This document shows, piece by piece, positions 1 through 10,781 of a DNA stretch of 64,000 nucleotides. The DNA comes from Hysterangium stoloniferum (Eukaryota; Basidiomycota; Agaricomycetes; Hysterangiales; Hysterangiaceae). The stretch covers positions 3,844,001 to 3,908,000 of the forward strand of contig WHVD01000001.1 in assembly GCA_015178975.1 (NCBI GenBank), in the 5' to 3' direction. The number at the start of each line of letters is the position of its first letter. Position 1 is the first letter of the stretch. The position numbers and the translations under genes are program-made. The notes under the pieces are model-generated. The model did no database searches. It was not told the DNA's origin and was given only the letters and a program-made list of their open reading frames with translations.

Positions 1-587
1 CAGCTCTCTAACTGAGCCCCATTCCTGTTATAGTCAAATGACCTGTCACAATTTGGACTCTGCTCCCACCCTGTTCCCGTTATGGTTTTACAACCTGTCA
101 CAATTCGGACTCCACTCCGTTCCATTCCGTTCCTAATACCAAGTTTGGTATTTATTATCTCACTTCATGTTTGCTAGTTTAGTTTTCATTATTACTGGAT
201 TTGGTATGTTATTCATTCCACAGTCTATATAGTCTGGCAGATGTTGTACATACAATCCAGTCATAAAATCAGCTTAGATATCCCCCAGTAATCTAATACC
301 TTTTCCGCTCTAAAACACCTCTTTGAAAATACTGCTTCAACCTTGTCGGGGCCCACAGGCTCTGACTTTCCTATCACTCAACCTCCAACTTATCATCACT
401 CAACCTTCCCTGACCAATCAGTGACTCTGTGGGTTCCCCACCGTCGATCTCCCCGATCACTGACCTATCAACTATCCCCAGACTCCCCAGGATTCCCATC
501 TGCCTGTCTGAAATTGGACAACACAATCTCATGAGGGTGCAGCCTATAAGCTGAAGCCAAGTCCTACTGGCTTTCCCACAGGTTTCT
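1..587 (+). mobile_element. LTR of the motif-bearing family (family A), cut by window start
   Basis: This stretch matches the blocks at 590-1460 and 13615-14467 and, inverted, 37072-38135. The shared landmarks are the 'cagtctatatagtctggcag' block near 222 and the conserved block at 533-561 ending AAGCTGAAGCCAAG. The left end is outside the window and the right end is truncated near 587, where it joins a second copy of the same family. It carries no credible protein; the short ORFs here are LTR sequence. It is probably an LTR remnant rather than a gene because the same block recurs without coding constraint. Confidence 0.7.
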
Positions 588-589
588 CC

Positions 590-1460
590 TGTTATGGTCA
601 AATGACCTGTCACAATTCGGACTCTGCTCCCACCCTGTTCCTGTTATGGTTTTACAACCTGTCACAATTCAGACTCCACTGTCAGGGGACAATCTCAAGT
701 TTTCTAAATTCATCCCTGACCTTCCTTAATATAGTCTCATAAGTCAAGGATAAGAGTACTTTGTTTTCATCACATTTTCAAACTCAGCTGCACCTTTAGT
801 TAGTCACTCGCTAGCCGAGGATTCCTTAGACTTTTCTCTTCGGATTCCCTCTGCTAGGTAAGTAATAATGTACATTGTATGTATATAATAGATAGGTATA
901 AAACTTACTTCGGATTCCCTCTGCTAGTGCCCCAACTCAGTCGTAGTGTGAGTCAGTGTGGTCTAGAGAGTTGCCCTTACATCCACTCTGTTCCGTTCCA
1001 TTCCTAATACCAAGTTTGGTGTTTATGTATCTCATTTCATGTTTGCTAGTTTAGTTTTCATTATTACTGGATTTGGTATGTTATTCATTCCACAGTCTAT
1101 ATAGTCTGGCAGATGTTGTACATACAATCCAGCGCAGTCAGAAAATCAGCTTAGATTCCCCCCAGTAATCTCAAGTACATTTTCCACTCTAATCTCCTCT
1201 TTGAAACACACCACTTGACCTCGTCGGAGCCTGCAGGCTCCGACCCATCTATCAGTCGACCTCCAACCTATTTATCTTGAGTCCCCGACTTCTCAACCCA
1301 CAAACCCCTCCCGGACTGCCCAGGATTCCCATCTGCCCATTTGAAATTGGACAAGACAATCTTGTGAGGGCACAGCCTATAAGCTGAAGCCAAGTCCTAC
1401 CAGCTTTCCTGTGGGTTTCTCTGGAAACCCTCCAATAAGCTCTGTGCATGACTCTTAACA
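590..1460 (+). mobile_element. Family A LTR interrupted by a solo LTR
   Basis: This is a second family A copy. It ends with CTTAACA at 1454-1460, the terminus also seen at 4068, 14467 and 22151. The conserved block lies at 1366-1394. The copy is split by a 302 bp solo LTR (680-981); removing that insert restores 'gactccac' to 'tctgttccgttcc', as in the uninterrupted copy near 98-130. The 5' end is truncated. Confidence 0.7.
680..981 (+). mobile_element. Solo LTR of the chromodomain gypsy family, TSD TCCAC
   Basis: It begins TGTCAGGGGACAA and ends GTTGCCCTTACA. It is closely similar to the two LTRs of the complete chromovirus at 41851-42153 and 48069-48385. The 5-bp target duplication TCCAC is at 675-679 and 982-986. 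It is therefore the product of LTR-LTR recombination of an element that inserted into an older LTR. Confidence 0.9.
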
Positions 1461-1644
1461 CCATATAACTTTCCATTTGTCTGAGTAGGTGACAGTTAAC
1501 TCGTTGTAAATGGATGAGTACTACTATACATGACTCATCCTTATATAGCCTAGTAACTTGCTTACTAATACCTCTGTGTGGTTTGAGTCCTTGCCACTCA
1601 TTTACTGAATTTCCAAAAGTTAACAGGTCACTCCTGCAGAACAA

Positions 1645-2134
1645 TTGCTTCTAAACTCTATATTGGACACTCTACAGTATCAGAAATTGCTCCCAACTCC
1701 CTGGTTCACTTCCAACACCTTCCAGAGGTTGTCCTCCCAAGCTCTCCCCAGGGATCATCACCACCTGGCTCATTCTATCATCTCTGGACAGGTTGATAAT
1801 GCCTCCCAGGCCAAGTCCCACCTCTCCCTCAATGTCTGCACACAGACAATTCACAATGCATTGAAGAAAGATAATTTGAAGGCTGTGGTGAAGGCCAAAA
1901 GACCCCTTCTTGCCTCTCAACACATTAAGGCTTGATATGAGTTTGCTATCAAGTACCAGTATTGGTGGCCTTTTCCACACCCACAACCTCCCATCAGAGC
2001 CCAAACAATTGATTTTGGTCTCATCTGAGAAGATAACCCTAAACCAGTCCTCCTCAGTCCAATGCTGGTACTTGACAGCAAACTCATATAAAGCCTTGAT
2101 GTGTTGAGAGGCAAGAAGGGGTCTTTTGGCCTTA
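1645..2134. pseudogene. Tc1/mariner transposase remnant, folded back on itself
   Basis: The + strand from about 1740 to 1935 encodes the N-terminal DNA-binding part of a Tc1-like transposase (HLAHSIISGQVDNASQAKSH, then a stretch ending VVKAKRPLLASQHIKA). The minus strand from 2134 down to about 1985 encodes the following part: the same KRPLLASQHIKA, then HWTEEDWFRVIFSDETKIN with the first catalytic Asp of the DDE core, and LGSDGRLWVWKR. The two parts face each other and share a duplicated 76 bp. No complete reading frame or TIR is visible. It is a rearranged remnant, distinct from the element at 30068-31368. Confidence 0.75.
1891..2134. repeat. Inverted repeat (76-bp arms) within the Tc1 remnant
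   Basis: Arm 1 (about 1891-1966) and arm 2 (about 2059-2134) are reverse complements with a few mismatches. They are separated by about 92 bp. Both encode the same transposase segment on opposite strands, so the palindrome arose by partial inverted duplication. Confidence 0.75.
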
Positions 2135-3690
2135 GGCCTGAAATCCATCCAATTTTGTAGCCCCAATAAAAGCTGCTGCATTAATAAGGGAATTGGATAG
2201 GATTACTGTGGGTTCCAGGGAAGTCAGGGGTGCCCTAGAGGCCATGGGTGCCAGAAGGCCTGGGGACAATAAAGTTTTGTCAGGTGCCATGGGCATACAG
2301 AAAATGATATTGCCTGACACTCAGTCAATCAATGGATTGTGTCAGGTGAGCCAATTGTGTCCTAGGATGACTGAGCAATTTGAGTCCAACTGTGTCATAT
2401 AGAAAGTGACCATCTGAGATGCTCCATATGGGAACTGGATGGAGAGATCACAAGCTTGGGTGATGACTGCATTATTTGTTCCATCAAAAAGTCAGAGTGC
2501 TGGATTTATCAGATAAGTCTTCAAAGAGTTTTTTCAGGTGAAATTTATATCTACAAAACAATGGGTCGAGCCAGAGTCTGCAAGTGCATGAAAAACAGAG
2601 TCAGGTATTGAGTCAGAAGTAAGTTTTCCAAATAGTAGTCAGAATTTGAGAGAGCAGATGCATTAAGATGGGTAAACTCTGGAGTGTGTAGACCCTCAGT
2701 CTGTGTGGAGTCTGGAGGGTTACTTACTCTCTTTTTGACTCACTGGCTGGTTTCTCCTTTGGGGTTCCCATGGAGGTGGTGGCTGCTCGAGCTTTGGTAG
2801 CATTAGCTTTTGCTACCAGGCATTCCAGGACTCAATGGTCAGGTGTCTTACATAAGAGGCAAAGTTGTTGTCCATGCAATGTTGCCTTTCTTGTGGGGTA
2901 AGTTTGCTGTTGGGCCCAGGTTTGCCAGTAAGGTCTGGTTTTCCAGTGGACTGTTGTTTCCCAGATTGTTGACCTTTGTTGCTATTGCTAGAGTTATTGT
3001 TGTGAAGACTTCTTGTCATTCTTCTAGTCAGATTACACAGGATTTGAATTATTGCCAGACTGGATGTCTCATGGGTGATCTCTGTGTGACATTCCCAATG
3101 ACATGCATCCACATTCTGAGCCTGAGGGTGCATATGGGACAATGTCTTTGGCTTGCCATTTTCACCTTAAGAGACTTTGTACCTAAGGCAGGATGGCAGG
3201 CCAGAATAAAACTGATGGCAGAGTGCAGAATTGCCCCATTGACAACACACTGCTAAATTGTTGAATTGGAAAATATAGTCCATGATGTGCTGATTGTCCT
3301 TCATGTGAACATTGGTCTCGGCTTCTCCAGTCTGGCCATATGGGTCAAAGTTTGTTTCCGATTCTTCAACAAATACATTCCAATATTCAAGCTAGTTTGG
3401 TTCTTCCCCAGTAAATCCACTAAATGCCAGTTCAAACCACTTCAAGGTGGATCCTGAGAGGTAGGATAATGCATAATTGACTTTTTGGGAGTCTGTGGGA
3501 AATGTGGTGGGTTTATCACAGAAGTTAAAACAGCACTGCATGAGGAAGGTTGATAGTTTGTTGGGGTTGGAGTATTAGGACTAGGAAACCTGCTGGGACC
3601 TGGAACACATCTTATAGATATTTGACTCTTTATATCATATAAACCAGCCACTGGACTTCACATGGACATTCTGGACCCCTTGTTCCCAAT
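2132..3690 (-). pseudogene. Ty3/gypsy gag-protease remnant (minus strand)
   Basis: Read right to left: a gag start resembling the + strand gag at 4385-4570 (shared P-T-P-T-N and S-S-C-S words near 3560), the capsid-like segment around 3260-3460, and a linker rich in N, K and Q followed by TGKPDLTGKPGPNSKLTPQE near 2870-2950. A frame-shifted zinc knuckle (C-x2-C ... H ... C) follows near 2815-2860. The aspartic protease motif ADSGSTHCFVD is near 2545-2580, with a following LGHNWLT block near 2345. The segment at 2132-2320 resembles the pre-RT segment at 15070-15195. Stops and frameshifts make it non-functional. It lies head to head with the related + strand gag at 4098. Confidence 0.75.
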
Positions 3691-3699
3691 CTGTGTTTG

Positions 3700-4068
3700 C
3701 CAATTTGACATCTGGTTCAGTCTGCCCCTTGTTCTGAATCAGTTTGACATCTGGTTGTTATCTTATTGTATGCCTGTTATATGTATCTTTTTGTATCTCT
3801 GGACATGTAGTACAATAATATACTAGTCTATATAGTCTAGCTATTACCTGTACTTACAATCCAATCAGAAAATCAACTTAGCTTCAACTTAGTATCTGCC
3901 TCACTGTGTTCTCAGAACCAATGGGTTTCCCATTCCACTCCTGTCTGAAGTTGGACAACACAATCTTGAGAGGGTGCAGCACATAAGCTGAAGCCAAGTC
4001 CTTCCTTGGAACTTCTGCAGGTTTCCTCCAGAGACACACCTGTGAGCCCTGTGCTTAACAGTATTTTC
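3700..4068 (+). mobile_element. LTR 5' of the gypsy gag, left edge uncertain
   Basis: It ends in CTTAACA at about 4062-4068, 30 bp before the gag ATG at 4098. It contains the conserved block at 3970-3998. Position and ending make it the 5' LTR of the + strand gypsy remnant. I cannot place the left terminus. No tRNA-type primer site starting TGG follows the LTR end. Confidence 0.6.
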
Positions 4069-4868
4069 TGATCAAATCTCACAGATCATCTCAACCATGC
4101 CTCCAAGAAAGAAACCATCTGAACAACTGGAGCCCCCAACACTCCAGTCACCACTTGTTTTGTATACCAGCTAGACATCCAGAAACAACAACCCAGACAT
4201 CATGGAAGAATCCAGCTTCAAAGAAGTACCAGAGAACCTGGATCGCTCTGAGTACGAGGAAGAATCTGCAGCCCCCAACAAGGGCAAAGGTGTCAGAAAC
4301 CCCCCAACTACAGAATGACTGCATCTCAAGATCCCACTTCCGAAATGTTAGTGAGTGCTGTAGATAAACTTATGACTTGCCTGCTTGATGAATGAAAGAA
4401 GAAGGAGCAGGAACCTCTGTGATCAAAATTTAATGCTCTGGAACCCTTCATGGGTTCCAACCCCAACAAACTGTCCACCTTCCTCATGCAGTGTTACTTT
4501 AACTTCTGTGATCGACCCACCTGATTCTCTACAGACTCCTGAAAAGTCAACTATGCACTCTCTTATCTTTTAGGATCCCCATTGAAATGGTTTGAACTGG
4601 CTTTTAGTGGACTTAATGAGGAAGAGCCAATCTGGCTTGATGATTGGAATGCATTTGTTGAAGAATTGGAAATGAATTTTGGCTGCCCATATCACCTGAC
4701 CAGAGAAGTCGAGAATAGCCTCACTAATCTTCACATGAAGGATAACCAGTGCATCACAGACTATATTGTCCAATTCAACAATCTTGCAGTGTGTTGTCAA
4801 TGGGGCAATTCCACACTCTGTTGGTTTTAGTTATATTATGTTATAAGTTGTTGAGGAAACTCATGATT

Positions 4869-5392
4869 GGAGGATGGTCACACTTTATTGAATATACAAA
4901 ATTTTACTGAATAATCCTCATATTTTTTAAGTGAGACAATTCCTTCTGGCCATGACAACTTATTATATGAGTTTATATTTAATTACCTGAAATTTCATCT
5001 TTAAAATATGCATGCCCTTTTAAAATACGCACAAATGACATGGTTACACAAAATTATTTGGGTTAACCTAGATTTTTTGGGTTATGATGTATTCTCTTGT
5101 ATACAAGCAAACTTTCAAATATATTTCATATAATTTAAATTTAGTTGGTTTAGAGAGAGAACCAGAACTATCTGGGGTACCAATCCCCATTGTGCAATTT
5201 ATTCCAAAAGAATAATCTACAGATGATTATTTGACTAAAGTTTGTCAGATATAGGATAAATATTAATATTTTTGCCTTCTTCAGAGTGATACCTAATCAA
5301 CTGAATTTGATTAAATATTAATTCTACAGCAAACAATATGAATGTATATACTTTATTGAATAAATTGTTTTTAAAGTTTTGGGTTATCCTCT
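4869..5392 (+). mobile_element. Small AT-rich TIR element (TIR-1, copy 1), TSD ATT
   Basis: It starts GGAGGATGGTCAC and ends GGGTTATCCTCT, giving short imperfect inverted termini (RGAGGATRRYC). It is flanked by ATT at 4866-4868 and 5393-5395. The 3' LTR of the host copia-1 (near 6605-6615) shows the empty site 'catgatttactaa', which fixes the boundaries. A similar copy lies at 45165-45787 and a split one at 10717-12812. No ORF. It is a MITE-like non-autonomous DNA transposon of unassigned superfamily. Confidence 0.85.
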
Positions 5393-5504
5393 ATTTACTA
5401 AATATGCACTTTTGTAGAATATGCTTGGCTAAGATGTACTTTACAGTAGCTTAGTCATATGTACATAACTTTGTCCATTTTTATTATACCATCAACATTT
5501 AACA

Positions 5505-5517
5505 GGTTATGGGCCTT
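5505..5517 (+). other. Retrotransposon primer-binding site (copia-1)
   Basis: GGTTATGGGCC lies directly after the 5' LTR. It matches the complement of the anticodon-arm region of initiator tRNA-Met, the half-molecule primer known for Drosophila copia. The same site follows the LTR of the second copia element at 23689. Confidence 0.75.
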
Positions 5518-5565
5518 ACCTTGTTGCTTTAAAAGTCACATTAATACCATGTATCTCATTATCTT

Positions 5566-6363
5566 ATGTCTAACATCAACACCTTACTTGCAAGCATCCC
5601 AAAACTCTCAGGTGATAATTACCATGAATGGAAATTTTCACTGTCAATGGTTCTGCGTCATTCTGGATCTTGGAGTGTTCTGAGTATTGGAACAAAGCCA
5701 CCTAAAGATGAGAGTAGCAAAGAGTATTTGGAATGGGGAAAGCATTCGGAGGATGGTTACACAGCAATTGGGCTTATGATTGAAACAAGTCAACAATCAT
5801 ATATTTGGGATTGTACTACTGGACCTGAGGCATGGAAAGCACTTGCAAACATTTACCAAGCAAATAATCAGGCTAACTGGATCTCATTGAAATGGCAGCT
5901 GTATACATACCATCACAATGTCGAAAAACCAGTGATGGAATATGTACATGGGATTCTGACTCTTGCTTCACAACTTCAAGTAATTGGAGTTGAATTACAT
6001 GAGGAGGATGTGCCAGATGTCCTTATCTATTGTTTGGCTCCAGAGTTTAGTGCAGTTGCGACTGCTCTCATGCAGTGAGTTGGATCACTTACCATCAAGA
6101 ATATTTCCACAGCATTGGTGGAAGAGGAGAACCATTTGAAGGGCCAGAAGGACAGTAATGATCAGTTTGCAATGAAAACAAAAACAGACTCACCAATTGT
6201 GAAATGGCTGAGAAACTGCTATAGATGTAATGGTGAAGGTCATATTACACATTTTTGTCCTGCACCAAAACCAGTTGATTCATTGACGAGTGGATCACTT
6301 ACCGAAAACCTGGAGGCTCTCACTGCAAGCACAAGGGAGAGTGTTTTTATATTGCATGTCTAA
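5566..6363 (+). pseudogene. Copia-1 gag with CCHC zinc knuckle (one in-frame stop)
   Basis: The frame starts MSNINTLLASIPKLSGDNYH, the usual copia gag opening in which the polypeptide binds element RNA. It continues through a UBN2-type gag domain (YIWDCTTGPEAWKALANIYQ near residues 85-105) to residue 170, where TGA at 6076-6078 interrupts it. The same frame continues to a CCHC knuckle (CYRCNGEGHITHFC, about 6214-6255) and stops at 6361-6363. It is nearly intact; only the TGA (probably former CGA) blocks a single product. The stretch 6450-6560 before the 3' LTR has an imperfect direct repeat of 'tctagtgggc'. Confidence 0.85.
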
Positions 6364-7735
6364 TGTCATTGTGTAGAATAGGAGTCATGTGTACTAGGAG
6401 CAAGGGATGCTCCGAGGTTCAATTTGATGCCAAAAGTACCAGATGATTTTTGCATCTAGTGGGCACAGCGGATTTTCAAGTTTCAGATGAATATCATGTC
6501 TAGTGGGTGCAGTGGATTTTTTGTTTTCAATTTTCAGATGGATTTTGTGTCAAGTGGGCATGTTGGTTTTAGTTATATTATGTTGTAAGTCATTGAGAAA
6601 ACTCATGATTTACTAAATATGCACTTTTGTAGAATACACTCAGCTAAGATGTACTTTACAGTAGCTTAGTCATATGTACATAACTTTGTCCATTTTCATT
6701 ATACCGTCAACATTTAACACACTCTGCTGTCAGTTTTACTCCAGTTTGCCTTCCCACCTCATGGATGAAGTCTTGAAAGGCAAGGACAGCAAACCCAAGA
6801 CACTTTCCCAAATGCACCTCAAAGCTCAAATTGCAGATGCACACTATTGGGAATATTGATGGAAGTTTCCCATGACACTCCTGTAGACAAATCCAACAAG
6901 TCCATGGTGAACAAAACCAACACCAACAACCTGTCTACTGGCAATTTGAATTCTGTGCAATCTGACTGGAAGAATGACAAAAAGTCTTCCAACAACAACA
7001 ACAACAACAACAACTCTGGCAATGGTCAGCAAACTGGTAAATCCACTGGAAAGCCCGACCTTACAGGCAAACTTGGACCCTATGGCAAATTGACCCCACA
7101 AATAAGACAGCATCGTATGGACAACAACCTCTGTATTTTGTGTGGAAAACCTGGTCATCATGTCCCAGAATGCCCAATAGTGAAAGTGAACTCTGCCAAG
7201 GGTTGTGCAGCCAATACTTCCTCCACAGAATCCCCAACAAAGGAAAAACTGGCTTCCAATCCAAAAAAAGAGTAAGCAACCCTCAGGACTCCACACAGGC
7301 TGAGACCTGCATTACCTCTCTGTGCATTTATGAGTTCACCCATCTTAATGCATCTGCTCTTTTGAACTCTGACTCATTGTTTGTAAAACTTACTTCCAAT
7401 ATGACCTTGAACTCCATTTTTTGTGCTTCTAGACTCTGGCTCAACCCATTGTTTTGTAGATATTGAATTCACATGAAAAAACTTGTTGTCAACCTATTCA
7501 ATAAACCTGGTCAGACTCCAACTTTTCAATGGCACAGGCAATTCAGTTATCACCCAAGCTTGTGACCTATCTATCTGGTTCCCATGTGGAACATCTCAGA
7601 TGGTCACTTTCTATGTGATGCAATTGGACTCAAGTTGCTCAGTTGTCCTAGGACACAACTGGCTAACCTAACACCATCTGTTGATTGACTGAGTATCAGG
7701 CAGTATTACTTTCTGGATGCATACTGTGAGGTATC

Positions 7736-8490
7736 AGTATTATCTGAAATTTTCTTAATTTTCTTTGAATTAATTAATATTTTTTTGAATTTATTGAATT
7801 TTTATTATATTTTTATTGTGAAATATAAGGCCCAGTTTTGCATAATAATAGCATATAGCTCATATAATGCTATTATATCTTATTTAATTTATTATATAAT
7901 TTTTCACTAATTATTTATCTTTTTTTACTTAGTTATTGCTTCCCAGCACATTGCTTACTCCTGTGTGCATTTTTAGTGTCACATGACTTATTACTTAAGT
8001 CAACTTCGAGTCACTGGCATTTGATTCCAACCTGGATCTTGGCCTCTGAACCTTTGAGTTCAGGCTTATATTTGATATACTAACTGCAAGCACCTACACT
8101 TGCAGAATCTAGAACTCTTTGTCAGCACTCTTAAACTTAGCTAACCATCTAAGTTCCCCAGCCTCACAGCTACCCTTTAGATTAAATATAAACTAATAAG
8201 TATCCTTACTGAAATCCCTGCCAACACTTAGATTATTCAAGGCCCATACCTAAGTTTATTGAATTAATCAAGTACAAGCACTCAAATAATCTGATACAAA
8301 TTATTGTCTCTGTTAATAAATTATTTAACATCTTGTTAAATATCTATTAATAGTTACAAATAAGCATACAAGAAACCGAAGCTATATATCAAGTCTCTGC
8401 TAAGGTACTGCACATATACTCAGCTTCTAGCCCAGGCATCCCTCAGTTTGCAACCCCCCCTTTCTTTATTAATTCCCTGTTGCCAAATAA
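7736..8490. other. AT-rich non-coding DNA
   Basis: It begins with a run of AT-rich sequence (7740-7930) and continues with text resembling decayed LTR (8000-8460). I see no protein motif, TIR pair or RNA gene. Confidence 0.6.
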
Positions 8491-8748
8491 TATTAAAAAT
8501 AGTATGAGTTGGTTTATTGTAATACACAATCTACCAGTGGGTAATAGACTTGTAATAATAGTACTTGTTTGTCAATCAATGTGTCAGTTAGTGAATCACC
8601 TTCTGACATGATAGGTAGGGTGCTAGTGTAGGTGTACACTGGTTCTGGCATGGAAAACATGGTCCACAATTAGCATCCTCCTATGAAAAAGTGAAGAAAT
8701 GGGTGGACCACCCCTAGGAAAAGGGTGGTTTCATCACCGGTTCCAACA
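8491..8748 (+). mobile_element. Family B LTR, copy 1, non-canonical TA start
   Basis: It starts TATTAAAAATAGTATGAG and ends GGTTCCAACA. The flanks AATAA (8486-8490) and AATCA (8749-8753) form an imperfect 5-bp duplication. Copies at 21237-22248 (inverted) and 51936-52206 share the internal landmarks, including 'gtccacaattagcatc'. The other two copies have perfect 5-bp duplications that establish the termini. Confidence 0.75.
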
Positions 8749-9524
8749 AATCATCCCAACTCTTACTTGACACCACACTATGATTCTCAGAGATGGATTC
8801 ATACCAGCTTTGGATTCTTCACTCTTGATCTGGAGATTAAAGGAGTGTCATTGAAAGCTTTGATTAAGGGAGTGTGTTGAAATATGTTAGATTTGAATAA
8901 TAATCTTGCTTTTATTTTGTTTATGATTTTTACAATCGTACTACTGTATGGTTGCTTAGTAATATTAACATTCTTTGTTTGTGTCCACCTTGTATGAACA
9001 CATATTTGTGCATCATTCTAACATGGCAACTCAACCTGGTTGTTCCATCCATGGCCATGGGCCATTTAGCAAGGAACTCAGACTCATCATGATTACAGCT
9101 ATCAACCATTTAGCTTGAATTTTAAATAATTTGTTCAATTTAAAATTACAGAAATACTCACTTGTTTATAAACTCCATAGCAATCACTTCTCAGGTATGA
9201 AAATTCATTGCAAATGCAATCATGGATCATCATAATAAAAAGGGACATATCAAAGCATAACCAGATAGTACGAGTATAACTTGACAGGGGTGTAAATGGG
9301 GTTTGATTGCCGTGAAGGTAAACATCAGTGTCAGGTGACCAACAGTTTCCGATATGATGACTTGATCAATAACTAGAAGTGTCAGTAGATGGTAGTATCC
9401 TCGGGGACTGTTGGGTTGTGACATGGTCATAACACCTGGACAGCTTGGTTATGTCCATTATACTCAGCTGCATGATGCTGAGAATATGATGGATTAGGTG
9501 TATGTCCAGTCATGGCATTAGCAA
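8749..9524. other. Non-coding; possible copia 3' end near 8875
   Basis: A purine run AAGGGAGTG directly followed by TGTTGAAATATG at about 8875 looks like a polypurine tract plus LTR start. No matching 5' LTR is seen in the window. From 8900 to 9525 there is AT-rich sequence without recognisable coding potential. Confidence 0.3.
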
Positions 9525-10420
9525 TTGAGTTTGTTACATGTTACTCAAGGTGTCCCATCAGTACCTTTATCTCTCCAACAGTAGCATTCTGCATGTCAGT
9601 GTGCTCTCCTATGAAAGATACATCTGCTTCATGTTTGATAGGATGCAAGGTATCTCCATGACCCTCTTCATAATAGTACAGTTCATCCAACAGGTGTTGA
9701 ATAAGTGTATCTCTCTAAAATATGTGTCAATTGCATGGAACTTGCAGTGGCAGATGTATCTTATATGTTCACCTTCTGCCCAACCACTCCACCCTCAGAT
9801 TGTGGCCAATGTCCATAATTTTCCAATAGGAGCAAACATAAACTGGTATTGAGCTCCACCCCTCCTGAGACAGTGAGTTGTGAGCCTAGCCTTTGAATTA
9901 TTCATTCCCATGCTTGCTGTGAACTCATCAAATTTTTGAACAATGTCATGTGACATCAGTCTCTCAGGGTGTGCCACACCAATTACATTGATGGAAGGAA
10001 AGAGATAGTCCTCATCTGGCAATACTCTCCCATAAACATGAGTTTCTAGATAATTGATCCAGACCTTCATGTGATAATCCAGATCTGCTGCAGGCAAGTT
10101 GGGCTGAGGATAAATTTCATATATACATATGACCTGAAACTTCACATAAATTAACTCTTACATTCTCATAGAAAGAATAGCAGACCTTGGAGTTTAGATT
10201 CTTTACTCATTTTATTTTGCCAGTTTTTTCATTGTTCCAGGCTGATTTGCCAATATGGTATTTGGAAACAATCCTCTGTTATACAATTAAAGGTGAGATA
10301 TTTCCATTTCAGCTGTAAAGTTTCAAAATTTCTAGAGATAGCAATGACAATGACATTCAGGTACATTGTCCAATATCTGAACATATGTATGTACATATAT
10401 ACCTTGTCCATACTGTCCAA
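9525..10420 (-). pseudogene. Tyrosine recombinase (Crypton/DIRS-type) remnant
   Basis: On the minus strand, 10145-9795 encodes a stretch with WINYLETHVYGRVLPDEDY, GVAHPERLMSHDIVQKF and TTHCLRRGGAQYQFMFAPIG. It continues past a stop as GWSGWAEGEH near 9770-9800. The H-x-x-R of THCLRR and the W/H of GWAEGEH fit box II of a tyrosine recombinase. I recall this block from basidiomycete YR-element proteins. Upstream (10230-10330) KWKYLTFNC may be an earlier exon or domain of the same gene. The nucleophilic Tyr region is not recognisable and several stops interrupt the frame. Assignment to Crypton versus DIRS rests on recall; no split direct repeats were found. Confidence 0.6.
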
Positions 10421-10487
10421 CCAATTGAAGACAATGCCTGCCAGCCAAGGTACTTATGGACATTGTAACATTTGTAAGTAACATTGT

Positions 10488-10703
10488 TGTAATCCTGGTG
10501 CCCCCAGTCTTACGCACAGACCCTTTAGTTTTACGTGATTACATAATCACCGTGTTTTACGGTATAAGTAGCCGGGAAGTTTTCAGGACCTTAGATCTTA
10601 CCGTACGCTGCACTTGCCTGTATCTTGTTCTGCTCTGGACAATACACCGTGGTCCTGTCAACTTGTGTGACCGCCAGTGATCCCAATTGACGACGGGATT
10701 ACA
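10488..10703 (+). mobile_element. Small solo-LTR-like element (family C), TSD ATTGT
   Basis: It is 216 bp, starting TGTAATCC and ending GGATTACA, flanked by ATTGT at 10483-10487 and 10704-10708. An inverted copy with its own 5-bp duplication is at 57437-57672. TG...CA ends plus 5-bp duplications point to retroviral-type integrase, so it is probably a short solo LTR or TRIM-like element. The open frame across it is also open in the other copy, but it resembles no known protein. Confidence 0.82.
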
Positions 10704-10781
10704 ATTGTTGTTGCTGGGAGGATGGTCACAATTTTTTCAATATCCAAAATTTTACTGAAAAACCCTTATACTTTTAAGTGT

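Larger units (their letters stand above)
4819..6719 (+). mobile_element. Gag-only Ty1/copia element (copia-1), TSD CACTC
   Basis: The 5' LTR (4819-5504) and 3' LTR (6561-6719) both run from TGTTGGTTTTAG to CATTTAACA. The 5-bp duplication CACTC is at 4814-4818 and 6720-6724. The size difference between LTRs comes from a 524 bp insertion in the 5' LTR; without it both are about 160 bp. A tRNA-iMet half-molecule-type primer site follows the 5' LTR. The body holds only a gag gene; no protease, integrase or RT sequence lies between 6363 and 6561. The element is non-autonomous and would need pol from a related element. Confidence 0.88.
4098..7735 (+). pseudogene. Ty3/gypsy gag-protease remnant, split by a copia element
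   Basis: Gag starts at 4098 (MPPRKKPSEQLE) and reads with stops to 4818. The capsid segment at 4579-4818 contains WLDDWNAFVEEL and DYIVQFNNL, typical of Retrotrans_gag. It is interrupted at 4819-6719 by a copia element and resumes in register at 6725. It then continues through an Asn-rich linker (CAA/AAC run near 6990-7015) and a CCHC zinc knuckle (CILCGKPGHHVPEC, 7132-7175). The aspartic protease LDSGSTHCFVD is near 7430-7465, with VVLGHNWLT at 7645-7671. RT, RNase H and integrase are absent; sequence after 7735 is AT-rich non-coding DNA. Stops near 4170, 7462 and 7672 inactivate it. Confidence 0.8.

Noticed and set aside
6844..7296. Long minus-strand frame opposite the gypsy gag
   Set aside because: It is antisense to the zinc-knuckle gag region, and its Val run mirrors the CAA/AAC repeat. 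The + strand has clear gag motifs.
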